Under the pieces are notes generated by a model that saw only the letters and a program-made list of their open reading frames with translations, did no database searches and had not been told where the DNA came from. The position numbers were made by a program, and so were the translations under genes. A stretch of 5,175 bases of DNA from Bordetella parapertussis (lineage in GTDB: Bacteria; Pseudomonadota; Gammaproteobacteria; Burkholderiales; Burkholderiaceae_B). The stretch is from NCBI GenBank assembly GCA_943331855.1, contig CALQNE010000253.1:1-5175 (forward strand), in the 5' to 3' direction. Of the stretch, positions 5,102 through 5,175 are shown one piece after another; positions within the stretch are counted from its first letter, which is position 1; every line of letters starts with the position of its first letter.

Positions 5102-5175
5102 GGGCGGTTAGCTCAGTGGTAGAGCACTGCCTTCACACGGCAGGGGTCACAAGTTCGAAACTTGTACCGCCCACC
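5102..5175 (+). tRNA. tRNA-Val (anticodon CAC), missing only the final A of CCA at the window edge
   Basis: All arms of the cloverleaf can be drawn. The acceptor stem GGGCGGT pairs with ACCGCCC (5166-5172), followed by discriminator A and CC. T8-A9 are followed by D stem GCTC/GAGC with loop AGTGGTA. The anticodon stem CTGCC/GGCAG encloses the loop TTCACAC, giving anticodon CAC, which reads the GUG valine codon. The T stem ACAAG/CTTGT encloses TTCGAAA. The 74 bases seen are those expected for this class with no long variable arm, and the terminal CC shows that CCA is encoded in the gene. The gene lies 107 bp after the toxin gene, on the same strand. Confidence 0.95.

Overview
The window looks like bacterial chromosome of a betaproteobacterium, most likely order Burkholderiales. 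The main clue is a full-length Bug/TctC-type periplasmic binding protein, a family greatly expanded in that order, next to enolase-superfamily acid-sugar genes. Base composition is moderate rather than GC-rich, so a freshwater or Alcaligenaceae-like lineage fits, but the genus cannot be fixed from this sequence.

Left part (1-2431), minus strand: a catabolic cluster read right to left. First comes a complete mandelate racemase/muconate lactonizing-type enzyme of 382 residues (2431-1283). A Bug/TctC solute-binding protein follows after 41 bp (1241-267). After 92 bp comes the start of a second, different enolase-superfamily protein that runs off the left edge (174-1). The likely theme is capture of a small carboxylate or sugar acid in the periplasm and its dehydration or isomerisation in the cytoplasm. 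No TctA/TctB membrane components are visible.

Middle (2432-4273), plus strand: a 233-bp divergent intergenic region holds a 10-bp-phased direct repeat and weak promoter-like boxes. It is followed by a small coiled-coil plus single-membrane-segment protein (2665-2940) and, 37 bp later, an exported alpha/beta hydrolase of the secretory-lipase type (2978-4273). The two are probably co-transcribed.

Right part (4274-5175), plus strand: a compact CcdA/CcdB-type toxin-antitoxin operon (4432-4994) with stop and start codons overlapping as TGATG. It is preceded by a near-ideal -10 box embedded in repeated TACGTA palindromes, the layout of an autoregulated promoter. A tRNA-Val(CAC) gene follows and is cut by the window edge one base before the end of its CCA.

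Nothing here amounts to a clearly undescribed system. The points most worth checking are a 13-bp match between the toxin-antitoxin operator and the region upstream of the coiled-coil/hydrolase pair, the non-canonical C-terminus of the CcdB homologue, the Lys-to-Arg change in the enolase-superfamily active site, and the unexplained pairing of a coiled-coil membrane protein with a secreted hydrolase. No convincing rho-independent terminator was found.
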